In this document: piece by piece, positions 42,332 through 51,876 of the stretch
Numbering within the stretch: the stretch's first letter is position 1
How the letters are laid out: the number at the start of each line of letters is the position of its first letter
NCBI GenBank assembly: GCA_028289325.1
Contig: JANQQN010000309.1
Location: 1-62,949, forward strand
Direction of reading: 5' to 3'
DNA length: 62,949 nucleotides
DNA from: Myxococcota bacterium
Lineage (GTDB): Bacteria > Myxococcota > Kuafuiibacteriia > Kuafuiibacteriales > Kuafuiibacteriaceae
Translations under genes and position numbers: made by a program
The notes under the pieces: generated by a model
The model's input: the letters and a program-made list of their open reading frames with translations, nothing else
Database searches by the model: none
What the model was told of the DNA's origin: nothing

Positions 42332-42604
42332 ATGCTCGACTCCGCGATCGACCGCGTCGATGAGTTCATATCGACCCATAAGAAACTGGTGTCCGTCCTA
42401 TCAGTCGCCTGGATGGGGCTGACCTGCGCGATACAGGCGCGGTTCATTTCCTTGCCGGATATTCCGTTCCTTACCGACAAAGCGGCCATGTGGCTTTCCA
42501 TCGGATTCAACGCGGTCTGGTGGGGGTTTCTCGTGCCACGGATCGATGAACGGCGAAAGACCCGGGCCAGCGGTCAGGAAGCCGGCCAAGACGCGGGCAG
42601 CTGA
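42332..42604 (+). CDS. Small two-helix membrane protein
   Basis: A 90-aa protein from ATG 42332, with GGAGGCGAGGAAG upstream. It has an amphipathic start (MLDSAIDRVDEFISTHKK), two hydrophobic segments (LVSVLSVAWMGLTCAIQARF and AAMWLSIGFNAVWWGFLV) and a charged, Gln/Gly-rich tail. The function was not recognised. It is divergent from the dioxygenase gene across a 219-base region in which nothing else was seen. Confidence 0.72.
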   Translation: MLDSAIDRVDEFISTHKKLVSVLSVAWMGLTCAIQARFISLPDIPFLTDKAAMWLSIGFNAVWWGFLVPRIDERRKTRASGQEAGQDAGS

Positions 42605-42670
42605 GCGCGTTCGGACTCGACGAGCGCCGACGATCGAACCCTGATCCGTCCCCCACGACGCCGCAAGTGC

Positions 42671-43546
42671 GTGTACGGTCGATGGGTGACCGGGCGGCTA
42701 CGGGCGACGAGAGGCCTACTTATCTTGGTGCAGGCCGGATGCGCCGGGAACCCGCCGCCGTCCACGGCGCCGGCCGCCGTGCCCCAGCCAGCGTCGGTCC
42801 CCGGGCGATCAGACCCCGCGCCCGCTCGATCGACGTCCGCCAAGCCCGCCCCGTTCGAATCGGAGGCGCTTGAGTCGGGCGCCACTTCGTCAGACCCCAC
42901 CGATTCCTCGTCGGCCCCTTCCCGGGCCCTAGTGTCCGCCCCCAACTGCGCGATCCGTCCCGCGTTGACGGCGATGCTGATGACGGTCCCGCCGACCGCA
43001 GTGCCTGTCGACGAGGGTCTCGAAGCCTGCGAATTCGACGCCAACCGCCGCTTGCGAGGAGACGACATCAAGCAGGCGAACGGCAGCGGCGCACACGCTC
43101 GGTTTCGGGTGAGTTACGCAGGCCCTAGCGGGAGCGGGCGGTATTGGGACGTCGCGGTGTCGACAGGTCCCCAGGCCCGTGGCTTCTGCTTTCAGACGTC
43201 GACCGTCGGCTGGCGTATGGTCGGCGGCGACCCCGTTCTGGCGAAGCGCATGCTCAAGTTGATCCGCTGGGTGCAGGACGTCGACGGCGATGGTCACGAT
43301 GAGCTCGTGGTTCGCGATTCCTTTCCTCTGTCGACGGACGCAAGCCTGGCCTCGTACGGAATCACCGCGTTCGCGTACGATCTGCTCGGCGACCAGTTCG
43401 TCTTGGACGCGGCCAGCACTGGATCCCTTCAGCGCGAGATCGCGGCCGCGTACGAACAAGCTGTGGGTCGCGAACGCCGGGATTCGAGTTCCCAGGGGCG
43501 TCGACGACGAGCCGCACAGCTCCTGCGACAGTGCGCAGCGAAGTGA
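42671..43546 (+). CDS. Putative lipoprotein, unknown function
   Basis: A 291-aa protein from GTG 42671. The signal stretch GLLILVQAGC contains a lipobox, and a Pro/Ala/Ser-rich linker extends to about residue 95. The mature domain contains two Cys (ACEF, GFCFQTS) and a VQDVDGDGHDELVVRD segment typical of FG-GAP/Ca2+-binding loops. The C-terminus is Arg/Gln-rich. The family was not identified. It is co-oriented with the small membrane protein 66 bases upstream. Confidence 0.7.
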   Translation: MYGRWVTGRLRATRGLLILVQAGCAGNPPPSTAPAAVPQPASVPGRSDPAPARSTSAKPAPFESEALESGATSSDPTDSSSAPSRALVSAPNCAIRPALTAMLMTVPPTAVPVDEGLEACEFDANRRLRGDDIKQANGSGAHARFRVSYAGPSGSGRYWDVAVSTGPQARGFCFQTSTVGWRMVGGDPVLAKRMLKLIRWVQDVDGDGHDELVVRDSFPLSTDASLASYGITAFAYDLLGDQFVLDAASTGSLQREIAAAYEQAVGRERRDSSSQGRRRRAAQLLRQCAAK

Positions 43547-43674
43547 GCCACGCTCGTCCCACCGTCAGCGGATCCACGCCACCGGCGGTCTGCAAGCGCG
43601 CGAAGAGGGCTCATCCTCTGTCGGGGCCATCGCGGGTCGACCATCCCACCGCGGCGAACTACCGAACCTCGGAC

Positions 43675-44931
43675 CTATCGCCCGGCGCCCCATTGCTGGA
43701 CCACTCGGAAGATCGCCGCGGCGAGGGTTTCCAGATCTTCCGGCTCGATAATCAGCGGCGGCGCAAGGTACACGACGTCGCCCAAAGGGCGGATCCAGAC
43801 CCCTTCGTCCGCGAACCGTCGCCGCATCCAATGCAGCCCCGATGCGTCCTCGACCTGGACGACGCCGATCGCGCCTCGCGCTCGTACGTCGACGACCCCC
43901 GGCAGCTTCGCACAGGGCCGCAGGGCCTCGAACAGCTGGACCTCGAGCGAACGGGCCTGTTCGAGCCGGGGCTCCCGTTCGAACAGCTCCAGCGACGCCA
44001 CCGCCGCCGCACACCCCAGGGGGTTGGCCATATACGTCGGGCCGTGCATCAGAGCGGCCTCCGGGTCGTCGGACCAGAACGCCATGAAAACTTCCTTGGT
44101 CGCCACCGCCGCCGACAGCGGAAGCGTTCCCCCCGTGAGGGCCTTCGAAAGGGTGATGATGTCCGGGACGACATCGGCTTGCTCGCACGCGAACATGGAA
44201 CCCGTACGACCGAAGCCGGTCATGATCTCATCGAAGATAAGCAGGGTGTCCGTCTCGTCGCACAGCGAGCGGAGGGATCGCAGCACCTCCGGGTCGTGAA
44301 ACCGCATCCCTCCCGCCCCCTGCACGAGCGGCTCGATCAACACCGCCGCGATCTCGCTCGGGTGCTGCCGCAATACGGACTGTACGTTCGCGAGCCGGTC
44401 CGGCGTATCGGGCAGCGGCAAGACGACCTGCGGAACCAGCGCCCGCGCGAATCGCCGGTGCATGCCTTCCTCGGGATCGCATACGCTCATGGTGGCGAAG
44501 GTGTCGCCGTGGTAGCCCCCGTGAAAGCTGAGGAACCGACTGCGGTGGGGCTGCCCTCGGGCGGCCTGGGTCTGAATCGCCATCTTCATCGCGACCTCGA
44601 CCGACACCGAACCCGACTCGGCTAAAAAGACGTGACCAAGATCGCCAGGCAGCACCGCCGCGAGCTGGTCGGCCAGCCGCTCGGCGGGCGCGTGGGTCAG
44701 ACCCCCGAACATCACGTGTGGCAGCCGTTCGAGCTGGGCCTTGACCGCGCCTTCGATGTGCGGGTGGCGGTAGCCGTGACACGCCGTCCACCACGACGCG
44801 ATACCGTCGATCAACGATCGCCCACCCCGAAGGGTCAGCCGAACCCCCGATGCCGACACCACCTCGAGCGGCGGGGCCGCGGTCTTCATCTGGGTGTAGG
44901 GGCGCCAGGTGACGCCTCGAGCGGCGGTCAT
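43675..44931 (-). CDS. bioA: Adenosylmethionine-8-amino-7-oxononanoate aminotransferase
   Basis: A 418-aa class III PLP aminotransferase that converts 7-keto-8-aminopelargonate to 7,8-diaminopelargonate in biotin synthesis. Diagnostic blocks are TWRPYTQMK at the N-terminus, [41 protein letters not shown] (the PLP-binding Asp) and [17 protein letters not shown] with the Schiff-base Lys. The length is normal. The start overlaps the bioB stop by 4 bases, so it is translated as the second gene of bioB-bioA. Confidence 0.96.
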   Translation of the reverse strand: MTAARGVTWRPYTQMKTAAPPLEVVSASGVRLTLRGGRSLIDGIASWWTACHGYRHPHIEGAVKAQLERLPHVMFGGLTHAPAERLADQLAAVLPGDLGHVFLAESGSVSVEVAMKMAIQTQAARGQPHRSRFLSFHGGYHGDTFATMSVCDPEEGMHRRFARALVPQVVLPLPDTPDRLANVQSVLRQHPSEIAAVLIEPLVQGAGGMRFHDPEVLRSLRSLCDETDTLLIFDEIMTGFGRTGSMFACEQADVVPDIITLSKALTGGTLPLSAAVATKEVFMAFWSDDPEAALMHGPTYMANPLGCAAAVASLELFEREPRLEQARSLEVQLFEALRPCAKLPGVVDVRARGAIGVVQVEDASGLHWMRRRFADEGVWIRPLGDVVYLAPPLIIEPEDLETLAAAIFRVVQQWGAGR

Positions 44932-45887
44932 GTGCTCGCGCGCAGGCCCAGTCGCTCGAACAAGGCTTGGTCTTTCGCGTGGGCAGGATTCGGGGTCGTC
45001 AGCAGCCGTTCACCGTAAAAGATGGAGTTCGCCCCCGCATATAGGCACATGGCCTGCAACTCATCGCTCATGCTCGTACGACCCGCCGACAGCCGCACGC
45101 GGGCGCGGGGCATGAGGATCCGGGCCACCGCGATCGTTCGCACCATCTCGAAGGTATCGAGACGTTCGGCGCCGTACAGCGGCGTTCCAGGTACCTGCAC
45201 CAGTTGATTGATCGGCACCGACTCCGGCGGCTCGGGCAACGTGGCGAGCGCGACCAGCATACCCGCCCGTTGGGTCCGAGACTCGCCCATGCCAATGATT
45301 CCACCCGAGCAGACTTTCATCCCTGATTCGCGGACGTGAGCGAGCGTCTCGAGGCGGTCTTCGAACTGCCGGGTAGTGATGATGTGGCCGTAGAACTCAG
45401 GCGCGGTGTCGATGTTGTGGTTGTAGTAGTCGAGTCCCGCCGCTTGCAGCTTCGCCGCCTGCTCACCGGTCAGCATGCCCAGGGTCAAGCACGTCTCGAG
45501 GCCCTCGTCTTTGACCGCCTTGACCATCTCGATGATCGCGTCGAGGTCGTCGTCGCTCGGGCTTCGGTACGCGGCGCCCATGCAGAAACGTTGCGCGCCC
45601 CCTTCTTTGGCCTCCACCGCTCGGGCGCGGACCTCTTCCAAGGCCATCAATGGAGTGCGCGCACCTTTGTCGTCGTAACGCGACGACTGAGGGCAGTACT
45701 TGCAGTCTTCCGGGCAGCCCCCCGACTTGATGTTGAGCAGCTCGCTGAGCTGAACCTCGTTCGGATCCCAGTGGGCCCGATGGACCTCGTGGGCCGCGTG
45801 CAGCAGATCGAACAGCGGCAGCTCGAACCAGCGCATGGCCTCCGCAAGGTTTACAGACGTCGAAGAAGACGGTGGGTTCGCGGTCAT
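44928..45887 (-). CDS. bioB: Biotin synthase
   Basis: A 319-aa radical-SAM enzyme that inserts sulfur into dethiobiotin. The 4Fe-4S/SAM motif [11 protein letters not shown] has Cys58, Cys62 and Cys65. The family blocks [24 protein letters not shown] and [10 protein letters not shown] are present, as is [15 protein letters not shown] at the C-terminus. ATG at 45887 matches family length; an in-frame TTG at 45923 is less likely. It is divergent from bioF across about 90 bases that should carry both promoters. Confidence 0.97.
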   Translation of the reverse strand: MTANPPSSSTSVNLAEAMRWFELPLFDLLHAAHEVHRAHWDPNEVQLSELLNIKSGGCPEDCKYCPQSSRYDDKGARTPLMALEEVRARAVEAKEGGAQRFCMGAAYRSPSDDDLDAIIEMVKAVKDEGLETCLTLGMLTGEQAAKLQAAGLDYYNHNIDTAPEFYGHIITTRQFEDRLETLAHVRESGMKVCSGGIIGMGESRTQRAGMLVALATLPEPPESVPINQLVQVPGTPLYGAERLDTFEMVRTIAVARILMPRARVRLSAGRTSMSDELQAMCLYAGANSIFYGERLLTTPNPAHAKDQALFERLGLRAST

Positions 45888-45976
45888 CTCGATGACCGTC
45901 GGGCACCGCTGGCTCGACGTCAACCCGCTCCCAACCCTGATTGACGCACCGAACGGACGAGGCTACCCAGGGAGCA

Positions 45977-47128
45977 ATGCGGTCGCTGGATGAGTTCGCC
46001 CGCGACAAACTGGCCACGCGCGAACGCGCGTCGCGTCGGCGCCGATTGACCCACTTTGCGGGCCACGACGCCCACATCCACCGTCACGGACGTCGTTGGG
46101 CCAATTTTGCGGCCAACGACTACCTAGGCCTGCGGTCGGACCCTCGATTGATCCGTGCCGCCGAGGCCGCGCTTCGAGACGAAGGATGCGGGGCCGGCGC
46201 TTCCCGCCTGATCACCGGCAACCATCCCGGCTACCTCGAACTCGAAGCCGACCTGGCCGCACTCGAAGGGACCGACGCCGCGCGGGTGTTCGGCAGCGGC
46301 TATTTGACGAATCTCGGCCTGATCCCGGCCCTCGCCGGCGACGGGGATCTCATCTTGATCGACCGCCTCGCCCACGCCTGCATGTGGTCGGGGGCCCGAC
46401 TGTCCGGCGCCACCGTCCGGCCTGTACCCCACAACGATGTCGACGCCTTCGAAGCGGCGCTTCGAGAAAGCCGAGACCAGTTCCGCCACTGCCTGATGCT
46501 GACCGAGGGCGTATTCAGCATGGACGGCGACGCCAGCCCCCTCGCCGCGCTCGCGGACCTTGCGACAGCGCGGGACGCTTGGCTGCTCGTGGACGACGCC
46601 CACGGAACGGGCGTCACCGGCGACGGGGCGGGCTCGGTCCAGGCCGCGAGGCTGTCGTCGGAGGCCGTACCGCTGCGGGTCGGCACCCTCAGCAAAGGAC
46701 TGGGCGCCTACGGGGGATTCGTGGGGTGTTCTCAGGTCGTCGCCGAGCTGATCATCAACCGCGCGCGGACGCTCGTCTATTCGACCGCCCTGCCCGCCTC
46801 GATCGTCGCCGCCGCGCGCGCCGCGGTGGCCATCGTTCGAACCGAGCCGAGCCGCGTGCGACGGCCCACGGCGCTCGCGACGCGGTTCGCCAATGCCCTC
46901 GGGTGTCCGCCCCCCGCCGCGGCCATCGTCCCCGTCGTCGTGCACGACGAGCAGGCCGCCTTGCGCGCCGCGTCCGCGTTCGCCGAACATGGTTTTTGGG
47001 TGCCCGCTATCCGGCCCCCGACCGTCCCCGACGGCACTTCTCGACTGCGGTTCTCATTCAGTGCCGCGCATACTGATGACGACGTCGAAGGCCTGATCGA
47101 CGTCGCCCAGCGGATCTTGCACCCATGA
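45977..47128 (+). CDS. bioF: 8-amino-7-oxononanoate synthase
   Basis: A 383-aa PLP enzyme of the alpha-oxoamine synthase family that condenses pimeloyl-ACP/CoA with alanine. Motifs are NDYLGLRSDPRL, GAGASRLITGNHPGYLELE, LLVDDAHGTG (PLP Asp) and GTLSKGLGAYGG (Schiff-base Lys). ATG at 45977 has GGGAG seven bases upstream. An in-frame TTG at 45941 would extend into the divergent promoter region. Its stop overlaps the ATG of bioD by 4 bases. Confidence 0.96.
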   Translation: MRSLDEFARDKLATRERASRRRRLTHFAGHDAHIHRHGRRWANFAANDYLGLRSDPRLIRAAEAALRDEGCGAGASRLITGNHPGYLELEADLAALEGTDAARVFGSGYLTNLGLIPALAGDGDLILIDRLAHACMWSGARLSGATVRPVPHNDVDAFEAALRESRDQFRHCLMLTEGVFSMDGDASPLAALADLATARDAWLLVDDAHGTGVTGDGAGSVQAARLSSEAVPLRVGTLSKGLGAYGGFVGCSQVVAELIINRARTLVYSTALPASIVAAARAAVAIVRTEPSRVRRPTALATRFANALGCPPPAAAIVPVVVHDEQAALRAASAFAEHGFWVPAIRPPTVPDGTSRLRFSFSAAHTDDDVEGLIDVAQRILHP

Positions 47129-47793
47129 GCGTGTTCATTACCGGCACCGGCACGGAGATCGGAAAGACGCTGGTCAGCTGCGCCCTCATCCACCAGCGCC
47201 GCGCCCGTGGGGAAGACGTCGACGCGATCAAGCCCCTGGTGAGCGGCTTCGACCCTCGCGCGGTCGAGGGGAGTGACCCGGCGGAGCTGCTCACGGCCCT
47301 CGGCCGCCCGGTCGACGCAGACACCCTGGCTCGTGTCAGCCCGTTCCGTTTCCGCGCCCCGTTGTCCCCGGACTCTGCGGCCGCCCGAGAGGGCCGATCC
47401 GTCGACCTCGAAGCCCTCGTAGAGGCGGTCACGCACCGGACGACGGTTCGACCGACCCTGGTCGAGGGCGCCGGCGGCCTCATGGTCCCGTTGGTCGGAC
47501 GCCATACGGTGCTCGACTGGATCAAGGCGACCGGGCTGAAGGTGGTCATGGTGACCAGCGGGGCCCTCGGCACGCTCAGCCACACGCTGTGCGCCTACGA
47601 GGCGCTGTCCCGGGCGGGCGTCGAGACCACCGGCCTCGTCGTCAGCAGCTCCGGCGACGATCCGATGCCCCTCGAGGAGTCGATCGCGACCCTCGCCCGA
47701 TACTTGCCCGACGAAGTCATGGTCCCCATACCTCGCATCAGCGGCATCCAGCCTTGGCGCCGAGCGCCGGATCTCACGGCCCTGTGGCCATGA
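47125..47793 (+). CDS. bioD: Dethiobiotin synthetase
   Basis: A 222-aa ATP-dependent carboxylase that closes the ureido ring of dethiobiotin. The P-loop GTGTEIGKT is at residues 7-15, then KPLVSGF, and LVEGAGGLMVPL holds the substrate-contact loop. It is coupled to bioF by ATGA overlap. No bioC, bioH or other pimeloyl-supply gene lies nearby, so the pimeloyl precursor must come from elsewhere. Confidence 0.96.
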   Translation: MSVFITGTGTEIGKTLVSCALIHQRRARGEDVDAIKPLVSGFDPRAVEGSDPAELLTALGRPVDADTLARVSPFRFRAPLSPDSAAAREGRSVDLEALVEAVTHRTTVRPTLVEGAGGLMVPLVGRHTVLDWIKATGLKVVMVTSGALGTLSHTLCAYEALSRAGVETTGLVVSSSGDDPMPLEESIATLARYLPDEVMVPIPRISGIQPWRRAPDLTALWP

Positions 47794-47818
47794 CCTTCGC
47801 CCGATGACCAAAGCGCCC

Positions 47819-50800
47819 TCAGCGAATTCGTTCGAAGTACGGCTCGACGCGGACCGGGGTGAAGGGGCTGTGCTGCTGATTTCGAAAGATGCCTTCGAAC
47901 TGCTCCAACTTACCGAGATCCTGCATCAATGCTCGTGCTTCCCGCGACGCCGTCGTGCCGTAGGTGGCCTGCACGATCTTTCGCCGTTGGCCGGCCTGCG
48001 AGTTGTACAGGTGAAGCTTGGACGCGAGGTTGCCCGTTAGCTCTTCCGATAAGTCATCGGCAAACTGAGATCCCGTGACCAATCCGACGCCGAAAGCGCG
48101 GCCCTCCCGCGCGATGGCGATCAATCGATCGCTATCCGAGGCTCGCCACGCCTCATCGAAGACCAGCAACCGCCGTAGCGCCCTCGGCGCGTCGCCTCGA
48201 AGCATGTGCGCCTGCAGCTGAATCAGGATGAGCTCAGCCAGCGCCCGTTTGACTGCGTCGTCGTTGGGAAGCTCGTGAAACGCAAGGACCAGTCGACTGT
48301 TCACGACTTCCTCGAAGGTCATACGGGCGTTGGGATCGCTGGGCAGCAGGCGAAGGCCGTGCAGAAGGCCCAATCGATTGACCAAGCCCACGGCCTTATC
48401 GCCGTGGGCCTCCTCGGCAAGGGCCACGACGTCGGTCATCGCCGGTCCTGGACGCTTCGCGGGATCAACCCACTCCCGAAGCGGGATGCCTAGCTGAACG
48501 TACGCCGCCTCGAGCGCCTGCCGCAGCATGGCCTTCTGTTGCTCGCCTAACCCCAGGGACGCTTGCAGCACCCCGGCTACCTCGAACACATGGTCGATCG
48601 CCTGGGCCCCGCTTTTCCCTCGGGGCGGCAGCCGCAGAGGATTGAACGGTAACCCGTCGCGAAGAGAAACGACTTCGAAACCGTGCTGGATCGCAAACTC
48701 ATCACCGTAGTCATTCTTGAAGTCAAAGATCGTCACCGGGCAGCCGAGCTCCGCGGCGTCCGCAATGATCGCTTTGATCAGCTGGGTTTTGCCTTGACCG
48801 GCATCTCCAGACACCAGCAGACCGAAGTTGGGCAGCGTAGGCTGGGCGCGACGGTCGAGGTTCCAGGTGATGTCACCCCCGTCGTGAGAACCGATCAGCA
48901 TCCTCGCCGAATCCCGAGGGTCGACGTCAGACATGGCCGGGGCCAGGTCGGCGGACGAGACCGATCCATTCGCAGGTAAACAGGGAACGGTCGCTTCATC
49001 ATCGCACCTCGGCTCGCCGTCGATATCGCGGGACTCGTGCTCTGGCGGCGCCTCCGACGGCAAAACCAGCCGGGTGAGCTCCCCGATCCCCGCCGCCTCG
49101 GTAAGAAATCTACGTTGGCGCCGCCATTCTTTGAAGCCGCGGGAATGCGCACGCTCCCGACAGAAGTCGAGGGCCAGCCGTAGACGGGCCCAGTCCTCGT
49201 CGGGAACGTGTGCCGCGCGTCCTCCCGCGTCGAACAATCGTTTTAACGCCGGGCCCGACTGAAGCTGCTCGAGACTCTTCGAGCTTCGTGGACGACCGTC
49301 CTCAACCCCAGGAATCCGCGTTCGCCGAAGCACCGCCGGGTGGGCGCTCGCTCCGGAGTCCAAAAATTCATCGAGTTGTGCGCGAAACTTACCCCGCTGG
49401 TTCGGCTGGTCGACGAAGCCGATTCGCCAGCGCTCGACCGGATTAGAGTCGTCGTCCCAAAAACCGAGATCCACGATCCGGGTCGCGTTGACCTTGGAGT
49501 CCAACTCGATCGCGCTGACCTCACCGACCTCCGGGATTTCGTCGGTCGCTCGCTTCGCGAGCTCGATGAACATCGTGGCGCGTTCGTGATCCGCGAGATG
49601 CAAAACCTTCGCGTATCCTTTGTCTTTTTTGTCCTCCCACAGTTTATCGAAGTCATCGACCGGCGGCGCCTTGTCCTCTCCGTTCGATACCTTACGGCTT
49701 CGATAATCGTTCTCGTCGATGAAGCGACCAGCGGTCCGACACTGGTCCCGGTACCTCCGTACTTCGGCAAAGACCTCCCGTATCGTTCGTGCGCCGCTGT
49801 TTTCGAGCAGCCATGACGGGACGGCGAGCCGCGCCGCGTCGGCCTCCGCATCGATGTTGGCGCGACGAAAGAGCTCGTGACACCGTCGGTCGAGGACATT
49901 TCGAATGACCTCGGGCGGCGGCACCGCAAGCATCACCGGCGCGGAAGGTGCCTTGAGAATTCGGTCGCCGATGGACGCGGCAAGATGCTGCTTGAGCTCG
50001 GCCTGAACGGTCCCCGTCAGCGCGGACAGCACCAGCCCCGTCCCCGGGGTCGTTTCGACCAGCTGGCAAGCCTGGGTGATGACTCGCGCCAACAGCGGGC
50101 CCGCGCTGGCGGCCATCGTCGCTTCCACCTGATCGAACACGAGAACCAGGGGCGCATCGATCGCCGCCGCGAGCACGCTCAAGCTCCGCAGCACCTGAAA
50201 GTAGTCGTCCTGCGCGCCGTGCGACGGTAGCTTTAGCCCCTCGAGGCGCGCTTCGCCACCCCCGAGCAGCCACGCCCGGGCGGCGGGCCATCCGTGATAG
50301 GCGGTGAGAATCACGGCGCTGATGACGTGTTCGTCGGGCGGCGTCGTCGATCGTCCGCGCAGCGCTCGGCCGATGAAGCGCGCGGCGCGCACGGCCTCCG
50401 CCACTGCGATGTCGTCATCGAGATCATCGACGGCCCGCTCGAGGACCCCCCGATCGAAATCGGCGAGCTCCAGCAAACTATCCGCAAGCCGGACCAGTGG
50501 GGGTCGGCCTTTGGCGTCACGAAAGTGTCGGGCCTCCAGCTCGCGAACGGTGGAGCTGAGGAGCCATCGGGCCATCTCGGCCTCCGGAACGTCGGCTGAC
50601 AGCTGAAACGCGGCAGGCGTCACTCGATTCGCCTGCGAGAGCTGAAACAACGTAGAGGTGACAACGTGGGTCTTCCCCAGGCCTGCGTCCCCTTCGATGA
50701 GCAGGATTCGCGCTACCGGATCGTCGATGCGGTCCCGCGCGAACTCTACGAGCGTCTCTATGCCCTTACGGGCCTTCGCGTGAAGGGCGGGCACGTTGAG

Positions 50801-50896
50801 CCGCGCCGCATCTTCGGCCCCGGAGAAGGCCGCCGCGCTGCTGAACACGGGGTCGAAGTGAGAGCCAATGAAGGCGTCGTACACGGTCTTGCTCAT
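47819..50896 (-). CDS. Dual-ATPase protein: AAA/STAND-like plus HerA-type translocase
   Basis: A 1025-aa cytoplasmic protein with two NTPase units. The first has Walker A GDAGLGKT (69-76) and Walker B LVLVFDQVE, with a helical region after it resembling STAND/AAA modules. A charged linker spans about 400-680. The second is HerA/VirB4-like: Walker A GDAGQGKT (697-704), IFDFKNDYGDEF, PFNPLRLPPRGKSG, Walker B LLVFDEAW (about 910-917), and the RAFGVGLVTGSQFADDL sensor region. HerA-type ATPases pump DNA or form hexamers with nucleases in many defence systems. Its start overlaps the stop of the wHTH gene by 4 bases. It is probably the motor of a three-gene nuclease system. Confidence 0.88.
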   Translation of the reverse strand: MSKTVYDAFIGSHFDPVFSSAAAFSGAEDAARLNVPALHAKARKGIETLVEFARDRIDDPVARILLIEGDAGLGKTHVVTSTLFQLSQANRVTPAAFQLSADVPEAEMARWLLSSTVRELEARHFRDAKGRPPLVRLADSLLELADFDRGVLERAVDDLDDDIAVAEAVRAARFIGRALRGRSTTPPDEHVISAVILTAYHGWPAARAWLLGGGEARLEGLKLPSHGAQDDYFQVLRSLSVLAAAIDAPLVLVFDQVEATMAASAGPLLARVITQACQLVETTPGTGLVLSALTGTVQAELKQHLAASIGDRILKAPSAPVMLAVPPPEVIRNVLDRRCHELFRRANIDAEADAARLAVPSWLLENSGARTIREVFAEVRRYRDQCRTAGRFIDENDYRSRKVSNGEDKAPPVDDFDKLWEDKKDKGYAKVLHLADHERATMFIELAKRATDEIPEVGEVSAIELDSKVNATRIVDLGFWDDDSNPVERWRIGFVDQPNQRGKFRAQLDEFLDSGASAHPAVLRRTRIPGVEDGRPRSSKSLEQLQSGPALKRLFDAGGRAAHVPDEDWARLRLALDFCRERAHSRGFKEWRRQRRFLTEAAGIGELTRLVLPSEAPPEHESRDIDGEPRCDDEATVPCLPANGSVSSADLAPAMSDVDPRDSARMLIGSHDGGDITWNLDRRAQPTLPNFGLLVSGDAGQGKTQLIKAIIADAAELGCPVTIFDFKNDYGDEFAIQHGFEVVSLRDGLPFNPLRLPPRGKSGAQAIDHVFEVAGVLQASLGLGEQQKAMLRQALEAAYVQLGIPLREWVDPAKRPGPAMTDVVALAEEAHGDKAVGLVNRLGLLHGLRLLPSDPNARMTFEEVVNSRLVLAFHELPNDDAVKRALAELILIQLQAHMLRGDAPRALRRLLVFDEAWRASDSDRLIAIAREGRAFGVGLVTGSQFADDLSEELTGNLASKLHLYNSQAGQRRKIVQATYGTTASREARALMQDLGKLEQFEGIFRNQQHSPFTPVRVEPYFERIR

Positions 50897-51876
50897 TGGG
50901 CGGTTCTCGCGACGAAGTGAAACTTATGGCCTTCCACGTCGATTTCAGAGCGCTCCCGAAGGTCGGTATCGATGGCTCGGGTGTTGTCGAGCCGGCGAAG
51001 AAGGATCCGTCGATGTCGATGAGCGCTGATCAGTCGGTCTTTGAAGTCCGACAGCGAGCGGGCGTCGTCGTACTCCCGGCCATAGGCGTCATACAGCGTC
51101 CCGACGGCGAGTCGGTCCGAGAACGGCGGCGTAACCTTATCGGAGACCAGAGCCTGAACCCGCGACACGAAGTCATCCTTACGGCCGTCGGCGGGATCTC
51201 GTAGGCTACTGCGAACCAACGCCTGACGGAAACCATCGCTTCCATAGTCTTTGGCGCCGAGCCCACCGCACGCCAGCGCGTTCACGACCGAAGTCACATT
51301 GCCGCGTTCAAGGCCCGCTACGGACCGTAAGATGGCAACGGAAAAGGGATCGAGCTTAGCCTTACCGTTGGTCACCACCCGGCTCATCGTCGGAAATCTC
51401 GACCAAAGGACCTTATGGAGCAGCTGTTCTCGAGCTACGGAGAGGGTGGCGACCGCGGGCGATAGGTCCAGGTCGTACAGAACCGCGACCGCCGCCGCGC
51501 GCAGATTATCGACGCGGCCGAAGCGAGCGATCTCGGTCTTGCTCAGCCCTAGGCCCAAAGCCGCGCAAGGCAGCAGAGTCTCTTTCACCTTCGTAAAAGA
51601 CATGTCGCCAGCGAGAGCGGCGCTGAGCAATCGACTCTTTCGACCTCGGTCCGATGCGGCCAAGCTGCGGCCCCTTCGCTCCGCCTCGATGAAGCCCTCG
51701 GCTTGCAGTTCCTCCACCGTCCGTACGACCGTGTTGGCAGAGACGTAGGGCGCGAAGCCTCGAGAGAGCCTCGCCGCGGACTTCGGCCCACGACAAAAGC
51801 CCACGAGCACAAGCTCGCCGAGCGAAATCGGACTCAGCCGAGACGGGTCGGCGACCACCACGGAGCCATTCATCAT
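50893..51876 (-). CDS. Winged-helix protein linked to nuclease and HerA-type ATPase
   Basis: A 327-aa protein. Residues 15-85 form a winged helix-turn-helix like PadR/MarR regulators (GELVLVGFCRGPKSAARL, NTVVRTVEELQAEGFIEAERRGR). The remainder is helical with no enzymatic motif, and the C-terminus is compact and basic (FKDRLISAHRHRRILLRRL). It sits between the nuclease and ATPase genes with 4-base overlaps on both sides, so the three products are probably made in fixed ratio. It may bind DNA for targeting or repress the operon. Confidence 0.78.
   Translation of the reverse strand: MMNGSVVVADPSRLSPISLGELVLVGFCRGPKSAARLSRGFAPYVSANTVVRTVEELQAEGFIEAERRGRSLAASDRGRKSRLLSAALAGDMSFTKVKETLLPCAALGLGLSKTEIARFGRVDNLRAAAVAVLYDLDLSPAVATLSVAREQLLHKVLWSRFPTMSRVVTNGKAKLDPFSVAILRSVAGLERGNVTSVVNALACGGLGAKDYGSDGFRQALVRSSLRDPADGRKDDFVSRVQALVSDKVTPPFSDRLAVGTLYDAYGREYDDARSLSDFKDRLISAHRHRRILLRRLDNTRAIDTDLRERSEIDVEGHKFHFVARTAQ

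Noticed and set aside
45848-45858. GGTTTACA, resembling half of a BirA operator, near bioB
   Set aside because: It lies inside the bioB coding start (residues around SVNLAEAM), has no second half at the right spacing, and is not in the divergent promoter region.
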